Shown here piece after piece: positions 34,115-41,275 of a stretch of DNA of 44,368 nucleotides. Under the pieces are notes generated by a model, which saw only the letters and a program-made list of their open reading frames with translations, had not been told where the DNA came from and did no database searches. A program made the position numbers and the translations under genes. Position 1 is the stretch's first letter; each line of letters starts with the position of its first letter. The DNA comes from an uncultured Pelagibacteraceae bacterium (lineage in GTDB: Bacteria; Pseudomonadota; Alphaproteobacteria; Pelagibacterales; Pelagibacteraceae): contig CABXRL010000004.1 of the NCBI GenBank assembly GCA_902514605.1, positions 1 through 44,368 on the forward strand, written 5' to 3'.

Positions 34115-35551
34115 CTAGGCAATTTCATATTTTTTTTCAATTGACATAATAAATTCATTAATTTCATCTAATTTTTTTAACTCACTTTCATCATCATTGT
34201 TTGAAGCTTGATCTCGTAAATAATCAATTTCTGTATAAGCCATATTTACAGTTTGCCATTTTTCCTTATTTTTACTTAAAATTCTTCTTGCAATCTCACT
34301 TTTGATATTTTTGAAAAGATCAGGAGGTAAAATTTGTGGTGCCTCTTGGTAAATGATTTTTTGGCCAAACCAGCAACACCTTTTATCTTGAAACTTGTCT
34401 AGTAATCGCAACTTATCTTCCCATGATGAACTATGCCAAGTCTTAAATAACGCAGTATCTTTATTAGGTATAAATTTTTCATAAAGAGTTTCCTCAGGAA
34501 GTAAATCTTCTTGTGTCTTCATTTGTTCCTTTTCCTCTGCAGCTTCTCTATTTATTATTTGGATGTTTTTACAAAAGTTTTCATTATTTCTAACTAAATG
34601 TGCTCTCTTTTTTATAGTTTCTAAATCTAAATCCGTGTATGGTTTTTGCTTTAGCGCAAATTCTTTATCTAAAACTACAGGAGCCTTGTTTGTCTTTAAA
34701 ACTCTCAAAGCTTTAGGACTCATTTTTTTTAAAACATCTCTAAGTTGATTAATTGGTAAATTCAATAACGGTTCTGGATCTCTACGACAGTCCCATAAGT
34801 ATCCCCAGGAATTATAAGAGGGATGAAAGCACGCATTGGGGTGCAATGTGCTAACTAAATACATCATATTTCTTCCCTTCACATTTTCAAAAATTGAGTA
34901 TATTCCGTCACTTTTTAATATCGTTTCAACACTCGGTTTTGTTGATGTTTTTAAAAATGTTTGCCAATTTTCTTTATGTTTATTTTTGATTATTCTTAGA
35001 ACTTTTAATGAATTTTGAGCATCAACATAAGCTGTATGGCTAGCTGAGGTGTCAAAACCTTGCATTCTGGATAAGGACTCTAATGCTAGACTTGGATTTC
35101 CTGCCCCTGTTAATTCTGTTTTTAAAGTTTCTGAGTTCAGGGTTTGAGCAGCTCTAGCTATATGGAGACCGTCATGTTCGCTGTTAGGCGATGAATGAGT
35201 AGCATAAGGGTAGCGATTACCCTTAAAAAAATTGAAATGAAACATCCTTCTATCAAAATTTAGATTACTCCAGCCCATAAACATAGCAGGAGCACATTTA
35301 GAGAAAAAATTTTCAACAGCACCTAAAAAATCATAATGTGAGTAGTTTCCTTTGGTTAATAAATCAATACTGGTTGAATTAACAAGTAAAGCCTTTGCGC
35401 TTGGAACCTCACCTTCTGGCATTCTTCCTCTAATATTTAATTTCCCTATTTCTTTAAGGTTTTTATCAACAACAACTGCGCCAACCTCAATAATTGATCC
35501 CCAAATAGTACTATTAGTCGTTTCAGTATCGTAAATTACTATTTTGTCCAT
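34115..35551 (-). CDS. sbcB: Exodeoxyribonuclease I family protein
   Basis: This 478-residue protein resembles E. coli ExoI, a 3'-5' single-strand DNA exonuclease. The DEDDh exonuclease domain is clear: DTET at 8-11 (Exo I), NLNFDRRMFHF (Exo II) and SHTAYVDAQNSL (Exo III, His and Asp). The following half matches the ExoI SH3-like and C-terminal regions (CFHPSYNSWGYLWDCRRDPEPLLNL, LRVLKTNKAPVVLD). It starts 2 bp after the PD-(D/E)XK gene stop, so the two are coupled. It probably acts in recombination and repair with its two nuclease neighbours. Confidence 0.88.
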   Translation of the reverse strand: MDKIVIYDTETTNSTIWGSIIEVGAVVVDKNLKEIGKLNIRGRMPEGEVPSAKALLVNSTSIDLLTKGNYSHYDFLGAVENFFSKCAPAMFMGWSNLNFDRRMFHFNFFKGNRYPYATHSSPNSEHDGLHIARAAQTLNSETLKTELTGAGNPSLALESLSRMQGFDTSASHTAYVDAQNSLKVLRIIKNKHKENWQTFLKTSTKPSVETILKSDGIYSIFENVKGRNMMYLVSTLHPNACFHPSYNSWGYLWDCRRDPEPLLNLPINQLRDVLKKMSPKALRVLKTNKAPVVLDKEFALKQKPYTDLDLETIKKRAHLVRNNENFCKNIQIINREAAEEKEQMKTQEDLLPEETLYEKFIPNKDTALFKTWHSSSWEDKLRLLDKFQDKRCCWFGQKIIYQEAPQILPPDLFKNIKSEIARRILSKNKEKWQTVNMAYTEIDYLRDQASNNDDESELKKLDEINEFIMSIEKKYEIA

Positions 35552-35553
35552 TT

Positions 35554-36240
35554 TTAATTTAAATTTGAAAGTTCATTAAATTTTTTTAGTCTTCCTAAAA
35601 ATAAGTTTTGATAAGTAACTAATTCATGTCCTTGAATTTTAAATTCTTGGAATAAATTATCTACTGTACATACTAAAATTACACAAGATGTGATGTTTGT
35701 GTTATACACAATATTATGTGCTAAAGAGTATGCACTTGTTTGTAAAAACCATGAGTCTATATACTCTGCTTTTTTTGGTTTATTGCTTTGCTTAAAATCT
35801 ATTATTGTTTCTTTTCCATCATAAACCCCAATGCAGTCGGCAGTACCAGCATATTTTTCTGGGTAGTAAAGTGTACATTCTACTCCATAGATTTCTTCTA
35901 ATCTGTTTTTTAAACCTTTATTGATAATTTCTTTAGCCATTGATTTATATTGTTCACTATCTTCAAAAAAACTTAAATTTTCTCTTCCTAAAAGAAAAGA
36001 CTCTAAATAATTATGCATTTTTGAACCTCGACTGCTCGCAGCCTTTGTGATTGCTTCTGCCTCTTTTTGACCAGTCCTTTCTCGCCAATTAGCTAAAGCA
36101 GCTTTATCTTCTTCAGATTTAGTTGCATCTAAAATTGAAGTAACACTTGGTAGTTTTGTCTCTCCTAATACATATCTTCGAATTCCATCTACCGTTGCTC
36201 TTGAAGATGAAGGATAATCATATTTCTTATTCCATTGCAT
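35554..36240 (-). CDS. PD-(D/E)XK exonuclease (MGME1/phage exonuclease-like)
   Basis: This protein has 228 residues from ATG36240; a longer frame to 36309 overlaps rmuC and adds residues that look non-coding. The nuclease core is visible: E121, GTAD with D135, the D-x-K pair D148/K150 in IIDFKQS, and the Q-x3-Y motif Q167/Y171. The N-terminal LPSVTSIL, NWRERTGQKEAEAI and RGSKMHNYLE blocks match a RecB-like family found in mitochondrial MGME1 and in marine T4- and T7-like phages. It probably degrades single-stranded DNA ends. It sits between rmuC and the ExoI gene. Confidence 0.82.
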   Translation of the reverse strand: MQWNKKYDYPSSSRATVDGIRRYVLGETKLPSVTSILDATKSEEDKAALANWRERTGQKEAEAITKAASSRGSKMHNYLESFLLGRENLSFFEDSEQYKSMAKEIINKGLKNRLEEIYGVECTLYYPEKYAGTADCIGVYDGKETIIDFKQSNKPKKAEYIDSWFLQTSAYSLAHNIVYNTNITSCVILVCTVDNLFQEFKIQGHELVTYQNLFLGRLKKFNELSNLN

Positions 36241-36277
36241 GAGGTTTCTTATAATCGGTATTAAAGAAAAAAAGAAA

Positions 36278-37372
36278 TTAATTTTTGAGCTGTTTATTTC
36301 TTTCAACAAACTTTTCTACATTTTCTGTTTGAACAGCTTTCTCAACCTGCTCGGGATCTTTTATATTTTCTAAAGTTCTACTAATTGATCTTGCATCAGT
36401 GCCAAACTTATCCACCACAATCATCGCTTCTTCTAATTTTTTTCTAAGTGTAATTATGTTATCAAAATGTTTTCCAAATCTTGTGGTGATAATTTTAAGA
36501 TGATTATATATTTCTGTAGCTCCTTTTTGAACTTTCAGTGATTGAAAGCCCATATGTAAGGATTGTAAATAAGCTGAAAGAGTATTAGGACCACAAATTA
36601 CTATTTTATATTTTTTCATTAATTCTTGAGTTAATAGTTCTTTGGTGCTTGGATCTTGATATTCAGTCAATTCTTTATAAAGACTTTCTGTTGGTGCATA
36701 CACTATTGCGAAATCTGTTGATTTAGGTGGAACTATATATTTTTCCATTACACTTTTGGCTTTAGCCTTAAAAGCACTTGCTAATTTTGTTTTAGCGTCA
36801 GCAACTTCTCTTTTATCATCAGATTCATGTGCATCAGTAATTGCTTTAAATTTTTCCACTGGAAAATGAGAGTCTACTGGAACTAAAACATCTCCTTGAA
36901 GTTTAATTGCAAATTCTACATTTTCGCTCGTGTCCTCTTTCATTTTAACGTTAGTCATGAATTGAGATGCTGGTAATAAGTCTTTAATTAAAGCATCAAG
37001 TGAATACTCTGCAAGAGTGCCATATTTTTTAACACCTGCTAGAATTTTGGTAATTCCCTCCTGGCTTTGATTTAGTAATTGTACTTGTTGATTAAAGTTA
37101 CCAACCTTCTCATCTACTTTGGTTAAGGCTTCTGTCATATCTTTTGTAACTCCTGTTGAAAGAGCATTAAAGGAAGTCGACATTGTGCCAAGTGAAGTAT
37201 TGATAGTGTTATTTAAAGTATCTTTTAATGTAATTATTTCAGTTTTTAAGTTGGCTATTTCCTCAGACTCTTTTTTATTATCTGACTCGGGTTTAGATCT
37301 GATGTTTAAATACAAAATAGCTAGTGTCGCAACTAACAAAGAAACTAAAATTATTAATAAAATTGTGTCCAT
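36278..37372 (-). CDS. rmuC: DNA recombination protein RmuC
   Basis: RmuC-family proteins limit DNA inversions and are predicted nucleases with a PD-(D/E)XK-like core. The 364 residues have an N-terminal membrane segment (about 3-22), then a coiled-coil region (about 30-105), then the conserved core with LLPASQFMTNVKM, VDSHFPVEKF (catalytic-type D), YIVPPKSTDFAIVYAPTESL and CGPNTLSAYLQSL. It is the first gene of the rmuC-nuclease-sbcB-trxA run. Its composition is richer in Ala, Thr and Ser and poorer in Asn and Ile than most neighbours. Confidence 0.93.
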   Translation of the reverse strand: MDTILLIILVSLLVATLAILYLNIRSKPESDNKKESEEIANLKTEIITLKDTLNNTINTSLGTMSTSFNALSTGVTKDMTEALTKVDEKVGNFNQQVQLLNQSQEGITKILAGVKKYGTLAEYSLDALIKDLLPASQFMTNVKMKEDTSENVEFAIKLQGDVLVPVDSHFPVEKFKAITDAHESDDKREVADAKTKLASAFKAKAKSVMEKYIVPPKSTDFAIVYAPTESLYKELTEYQDPSTKELLTQELMKKYKIVICGPNTLSAYLQSLHMGFQSLKVQKGATEIYNHLKIITTRFGKHFDNIITLRKKLEEAMIVVDKFGTDARSISRTLENIKDPEQVEKAVQTENVEKFVERNKQLKN

Positions 37373-37402
37373 GATTCGTAACTTGTATTATAATGATTTT
37401 TA

Positions 37403-37534
37403 ATGGAATTATATCTTATTTTGAAGATTATATTTGTAATAGCTATGTTGATAGCTCTTTACGCAATATTCAGAAATTTAGATATTATCAAAATAATCAT
37501 TATTTATTTTAAAGATAAATTACTTGGAAAGTAA
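37403..37534 (+). CDS. Possible small single-pass membrane protein
   Basis: A 43-residue frame fills the gap between the rmuC start and the hisG end. It begins MELYLILKIIFVIAMLIALY, a good transmembrane helix (about 3-24), and ends with a basic tail (YFKDKLLGK). A TATAAT-like sequence just upstream (about 37387-37394) would give a nearly leaderless mRNA. There is no Shine-Dalgarno. The 3' end overlaps hisG by 15 bp. I do not recognise a family, and in A/T-rich DNA such hydrophobic frames can arise by chance. Confidence 0.35.
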   Translation: MELYLILKIIFVIAMLIALYAIFRNLDIIKIIIIYFKDKLLGK

Positions 37535-38206
37535 TTTAACTAAAATTTTTAAACCTTTTTTTTTTAAGTTTTTTTTCGAAGTAAAAATACATGCTTGTGA
37601 TTTTAAAATCTCACCATCTTTTAAAATACGTAGATTATTACTTTTTATAGTCTCACCAGTGGAACTGATATCAGTAATCAAATTTGCAGAGCCTGTAAAA
37701 GGATAGGCTTCGGTAGCACCCAAACTTTCAATTAATTGAAATTGTGTTACGCCCTTTGAGAATAAGAATTCTTTAGTTAAGTTTGGATACTTGGTTGCAA
37801 CTCTTAATTTTTTTTTCTTTTTATCCCTAAATTCAAAGGCAATTTCCTCCAAATCAGCTACGGTTTGCACATCAATCCATGGATCTGGAATAGCAACAAC
37901 TAAAGTTGCTTTTCCAAACTCATACTTTTTAACTAAATTAATTTTTTTTTGGATATTAATTTCTCCTTCTTTAAGCAAATCAAAACCTGAAAAACCTATA
38001 TCCAAAGAACCATCTCCTAATCTTTGAATGATTTCTCTTGCATGCAAATAAAAAATTTTAATATTTGATTTACTTTTAATAGAACCAATTAGGTCCCTCT
38101 CACCTCGTTCGGAAATTAATTTTAATTTTTTCTTTCTAAAGATGTTTAAAACATCTTTTCTTAGTCTACCTTTGCTTGGAATTCCTATGTTAATTATATT
38201 TTTCAT
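37520..38206 (-). CDS. hisG: ATP phosphoribosyltransferase catalytic subunit (short form)
   Basis: HisG joins ATP and PRPP in the first step of histidine synthesis. At 228 residues it is the short form, lacking the C-terminal regulatory domain, and so needs HisZ, which is encoded just upstream. The GIPSKGRL start, the GSLDIGFSGFDLL region and the PRPP loop (SLGATEAYPFTGSANLITDISSTGET) are clear. It is the last gene of the tRNA-His-hisS-hisZ-hisG cluster. Confidence 0.95.
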   Translation of the reverse strand: MKNIINIGIPSKGRLRKDVLNIFRKKKLKLISERGERDLIGSIKSKSNIKIFYLHAREIIQRLGDGSLDIGFSGFDLLKEGEINIQKKINLVKKYEFGKATLVVAIPDPWIDVQTVADLEEIAFEFRDKKKKKLRVATKYPNLTKEFLFSKGVTQFQLIESLGATEAYPFTGSANLITDISSTGETIKSNNLRILKDGEILKSQACIFTSKKNLKKKGLKILVKLLSK

Positions 38207-38207
38207 C

Positions 38208-39260
38208 CTAAATATTTAAATTTAAAGCAGCTCCTACTGCTGATATTTGTTTTTTAGATCCAAGGTCAGAAATTAATTGATCATATCTTCCACCATTGAT
38301 TATATTTTTTAATTTATTGTTTAATTTGATATCAATTTTGAAAACCATTCCCGTGTAATATTCAAGTTGTCTTCCAAAAGAGGTAGAAAAAGCTACATTA
38401 AGTTTTAAAGTTTTGTTAACAGAGGTTGGAAAGTATCTTTGGTCTACCACTAAGTTTATCTGATATTTCTTGAAGAATTCATTTAATATATCTGCAGCTT
38501 TACTAATTGGACATTTAATCTTTAAAAACTCTTTAATTATTTTTGATACATTTCTTCCTTTGCTTGGACGTCTTGGATCTTTTATCTTTTTATCAAAACG
38601 CTTTAAAATTTCTTCAATTGACCTTTCAGCGACAATAGAGTTCTTGTCACCTTTGAGCATTTTTAGATAACGTTTTTTATCTATTTCAACAATTGTTGGA
38701 TCAACATCAGAGTTTGTTTCTAACCTTTTTAACAAATCATTAAAATAGTCTTCTCTCCAAAAATGTCTTGATAATCTTAATTTCCATCTAGTTGGTATAT
38801 CCAGTTTAGATATTAAAAGTTTAAATATTTCAACATTTCCTAATGTTAAAGTACCTGATGTATACTTTAAATTTTTTAGAGAATTTAAAGAAGTGTTAAT
38901 AATTTCTTTATCATCATTTTTTTCATCTTTAGAACCAATAATTTCAAATCCAATTTGATTTCTAATTATAGAGTCTTTTCTATTTTGAGATTTCCTATAG
39001 GCTTGACCACTATAAAATATTTTTTCTTTACCTCTTAAGTTACTTTCTAAATATCTTAGGCATGAGACTATTGTTAAATCAGGACGTAAACATAACTCAT
39101 TTCCATTTTGATCAATAAATGAAAAAATAAATTTTCTAAAATTTTCACCAGATCTTTGAACAATATGATTAGTTTCAATTACTGAGGGTAATTCAATATA
39201 TTTAAATCCCTTGCCTTTAACAGACTTTAGGATTTTTTCAGATAAGTTTTTTGATTTCAT
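38208..39260 (-). CDS. hisZ: ATP phosphoribosyltransferase regulatory subunit
   Basis: HisZ is a HisRS paralogue that completes the short HisG enzyme and carries histidine feedback control. The 350 residues resemble the class II synthetase core: motif 2-like region around LRPDLTIVSCLRYLES and YSGQAYRKSQNRKDSIIRNQIGFEIIGS, and a late GGRYDQLISDLGSKKQISAVGAALN block. It lacks the anticodon-binding domain. It begins inside the last 23 bp of hisS and ends 1 bp before hisG, giving tight coupling. Confidence 0.93.
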   Translation of the reverse strand: MKSKNLSEKILKSVKGKGFKYIELPSVIETNHIVQRSGENFRKFIFSFIDQNGNELCLRPDLTIVSCLRYLESNLRGKEKIFYSGQAYRKSQNRKDSIIRNQIGFEIIGSKDEKNDDKEIINTSLNSLKNLKYTSGTLTLGNVEIFKLLISKLDIPTRWKLRLSRHFWREDYFNDLLKRLETNSDVDPTIVEIDKKRYLKMLKGDKNSIVAERSIEEILKRFDKKIKDPRRPSKGRNVSKIIKEFLKIKCPISKAADILNEFFKKYQINLVVDQRYFPTSVNKTLKLNVAFSTSFGRQLEYYTGMVFKIDIKLNNKLKNIINGGRYDQLISDLGSKKQISAVGAALNLNI

Positions 39261-40632
39261 TTATTAATTTCAATTTCGGGATTGTTTGATTATTTTCACC
39301 CTTAACACCTCTAAGGTTTTTAATGGTCAGATTATTATCATTAAACTCATTTTCCCCACAAATAATTGCTACTGTTAAACCACGCTTATTTGCTGAATCG
39401 AGTTGTTTACCAAGATTTTTTTTAGTATCTAAAAAAACTTCTGCATTAATATTATTGTCTCTTAATTGATCAACAATTTCATAATAATTCTTTAAGTATT
39501 TTTCATCCATGACACAAACTAAAACTGGTTTTTGTTCTTCTATTTGAATTTGGTTTATCTGCATTAATGCAAATAACAGCCTGTCTACACCAAAACTAAT
39601 TCCAGTCCCAGGAACATCAACACCTCTAAATCTTGAAATAAGTTTGGCATATGATCCTCCCGAACAGATACTACCTAACTCAATTTCCTTACCTTTGTTG
39701 TTAGTTACTTTAAAATTTAAATTTGTTTCAACAATAAATGAATCATAGTATGAGAGCCCTCTCACAATTGTAAAATTTGTTTTAACTTGATTTAAATTTG
39801 AACCATATCCAAGTACTTCAAATATATCTTCTAATTCTTTAATTCCTTGTTGAGACAATGGATTTTTAAGAGTTTTTTTTAATTCTTCTAAATCTTTTAT
39901 CTTTAAAAAATTTAATATTCGTGCTGCCTGGTCATTGTTTAAATCAGCTCCTTTAGTAATAGCTCCACTTTGATCTTTTCTCTCTTTTTTAAGTAAGTCC
40001 TCAACCCCCCTTAATCCAAAACCAGGCTTATAGAGTTTATCAATTGCTCTAATAACCTTTGTTTGTTTTTCTTCAGAAATTTTTAAATCATTAATTAAAC
40101 CCTGAACTATTTTTCTATTACTCACATTAATTGTAAATTGATCTTTTTTTAATCCACAATCTGTTAGTGTGCTTGATATTAAATTACAAAGCTCTGCATT
40201 TGCCTGTGCAGGATTAACATTTCCAACAATATCAAAATCTGCTTGCATAAATTCTCTGTATCGACCATTTCCAGCCTTTTCATTTCTGAATACATTTTGA
40301 ATTTGATATCGCTTGAAAATTGATGGAAGTTCCTGGTTGTTTTGAGCGTAGAATCTTGCAAGGGGACTTGAGAGATCGTAACGAAGAGTTATATTTTTGT
40401 CTCCATCCTTAAATGAGAATACATCAGACATAGGATTGGCTTCATCTTCTGCTAAAAAAGATCCAATATTTTCTGCGATTTCGAACGAGGGAGTTTCGAG
40501 AGCTTCTGCTCCAAACCTAATAAAATTTTTCTCAATAGCTTTTAAAAGCTTCTTTTTGAGAAGAATTTTTTTATCCCAACGATCTTCAAATCCTGGAGGT
40601 AATCCAGGAACTAATTTATTTTCTTTATTCAT
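39238..40632 (-). CDS. hisS: Histidyl-tRNA synthetase (divergent alphaproteobacterial type)
   Basis: HisRS charges tRNA-His. The ATG at 40632 gives 464 residues beginning MNKENKLVPGLPPGFEDRW; the frame continues upstream into the tRNA gene but cannot be coding there. Motif 2 is FRNEKAGNGRYREFMQADFDIVG. The histidine motifs are VRGLSYYDSFIVET (usual VRGLDYYTGTVFE) and CSGGSYAKLISRFRGVDVPGTGISFGVDRL (usual AGGRYDGL..LGG). The RFRG-type sequence is that of the divergent HisRS of many Alphaproteobacteria. This suits the adjacent tRNA-His that lacks G-1. There is no Shine-Dalgarno. Confidence 0.95.
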   Translation of the reverse strand: MNKENKLVPGLPPGFEDRWDKKILLKKKLLKAIEKNFIRFGAEALETPSFEIAENIGSFLAEDEANPMSDVFSFKDGDKNITLRYDLSSPLARFYAQNNQELPSIFKRYQIQNVFRNEKAGNGRYREFMQADFDIVGNVNPAQANAELCNLISSTLTDCGLKKDQFTINVSNRKIVQGLINDLKISEEKQTKVIRAIDKLYKPGFGLRGVEDLLKKERKDQSGAITKGADLNNDQAARILNFLKIKDLEELKKTLKNPLSQQGIKELEDIFEVLGYGSNLNQVKTNFTIVRGLSYYDSFIVETNLNFKVTNNKGKEIELGSICSGGSYAKLISRFRGVDVPGTGISFGVDRLLFALMQINQIQIEEQKPVLVCVMDEKYLKNYYEIVDQLRDNNINAEVFLDTKKNLGKQLDSANKRGLTVAIICGENEFNDNNLTIKNLRGVKGENNQTIPKLKLINEIKKLI

Positions 40633-40636
40633 TTTT

Positions 40637-40711
40637 TGGTACCCGCGCTTGGAATTGAACCAAATCCTAGAGTTCCACAAACTCCCGTACTGACCATTAT
40701 ACTACGCGGGC
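40637..40711 (-). tRNA. tRNA-His (GTG)
   Basis: On the reverse strand a full cloverleaf runs from GCCCGCG to CGCGGGT plus ACCA (75 nt with encoded CCA). The anticodon loop is TTGTGGA between GGAGT and ACTCT, so the anticodon is GTG (His). The T-loop is TTCAATT. The base before position 1 is T, so G-1 is not encoded; the first pair is G1-U72 and the discriminator is A73 instead of C73. The CCA ends only 4 nt before the hisS ATG. Confidence 0.95.
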
Positions 40712-40763
40712 ATTCCTTATTTTTATATTATTTTTATGTGGATTAAAATTATATTATAAATAA

Positions 40764-40805
40764 ATAGCCTACAGGCTATGGAAACAGATTTTGTGAAAAC
40801 TGTTT
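40764..40805 (-). terminator. Tandem hairpins, possible weak terminator after tRNA-Phe
   Basis: Two adjacent inverted repeats are seen: ATAGCC/GGCTAT with a 4-nt loop (40764-40779), and AAACAG.TTTT/AAAA.CTGTTT with a 3-nt loop and one bulged A (40782-40805). Read on the reverse strand, the first is followed by TTATTTAT, so the pair could end transcription from hisD-infA-tRNA-Phe before the tRNA-His promoter. The T tract is imperfect, so a structured leader is an alternative. Confidence 0.4.
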
Positions 40806-40834
40806 GAGGTCATTATTAATGTATTATTTATAAT
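40804..40834 (+). promoter_or_regulatory. Candidate promoter for a short plus-strand transcript
   Basis: A perfect TATAAT (40829-40834) with TTGAGG 19 bp upstream (40804-40809) would start a transcript around 40840, immediately before a GGAGG element and the 18-codon frame at 40850. The spacing is slightly long. Confidence 0.35.
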
Positions 40835-40849
40835 CATGGAGGGTCTTTT

Positions 40850-40906
40850 ATGACAAAAATTTTAGTTATTCAACCCCTAAAAGAAAAATACGTTTGTCCT
40901 TTTTGA
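40850..40906 (+). CDS. Possible 18-residue peptide with strong ribosome site
   Basis: The frame reads MTKILVIQPLKEKYVCPF and stops at TGA. A GGAGG element lies 7 nt before the ATG, one of the best Shine-Dalgarno matches in a window where most starts have none, and a candidate promoter precedes it. A five-codon frame starting at 40836 ends in the overlapping ATGA. No plus-strand gene follows, so a classical leader-peptide role is not supported; it could be a small protein, the 5' remnant of a decayed gene or chance. Confidence 0.3.
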   Translation: MTKILVIQPLKEKYVCPF

Positions 40907-40977
40907 AAAAAAGTCCTTTAATTATTTATTGTTATATAAAATAGATTTCTTTTTTTGACTATTTCAAGATGATTTGA

Positions 40978-41052
40978 TGGTGCCTCGGGAAGGATTCGCA
41001 CCTCCGACACAAGCCTTTTCAGGGCTCTGCTCTACTCCTGAGCTACCGAGGC
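40978..41052 (-). tRNA. tRNA-Phe (GAA)
   Basis: The reverse strand gives acceptor GCCTCGG/CCGAGGC, A73 and encoded CCA (75 nt). The D-arm is AGCTCAGGAGTAGAGC. The anticodon loop CTGAAAA lies between GAGCC and GGCTT, so the anticodon is GAA (Phe). The T-loop is TGCGAAT, with G in place of the usual T (pseudouridine) at position 55. The tRNA begins 5 bp after the infA stop and is probably processed from the hisD-infA transcript. Confidence 0.95.
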
Positions 41053-41057
41053 AAAGT

Positions 41058-41273
41058 TTAACCTCTAAAGATTATCCTGCCTTTTGTAAGATCATAAGGT
41101 GTCATTTCTACAGTAACATTATCACCCTGTAATACTCTAATTCTATTTTTTCTTAACTTACCAGCAGTATGGGCCGTAACTATATGACCATTTTCTAACT
41201 GAACTCTAAACATAGCATTTGGCAACAAATCAGTTACTTTACCTTTAAATTCAAGTAAGTCTTGTTTTGACAA
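41058..41273 (-). CDS. infA: Translation initiation factor IF-1
   Basis: IF-1 blocks the A site during initiation. The 71 residues match the family from start to end ([61 protein letters not shown]), an S1-like OB fold. The start is TTG at 41273, fixed by homology (MSKQDLLEF), with an AGGAG element 9 nt upstream lying inside the 3' end of hisD. It is followed closely by tRNA-Phe. Confidence 0.96.
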   Translation of the reverse strand: MSKQDLLEFKGKVTDLLPNAMFRVQLENGHIVTAHTAGKLRKNRIRVLQGDNVTVEMTPYDLTKGRIIFRG

Positions 41274-41275
41274 AT

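Noticed and set aside
36241..36309. Longer start for the PD-(D/E)XK gene
   Set aside because: It overlaps rmuC by 32 bp and adds a hydrophobic, family-unlike stretch.
40633..40680. Upstream extension of hisS (16 extra residues)
   Set aside because: It would be translated from within tRNA-His; the family-like start is the ATG at 40632.
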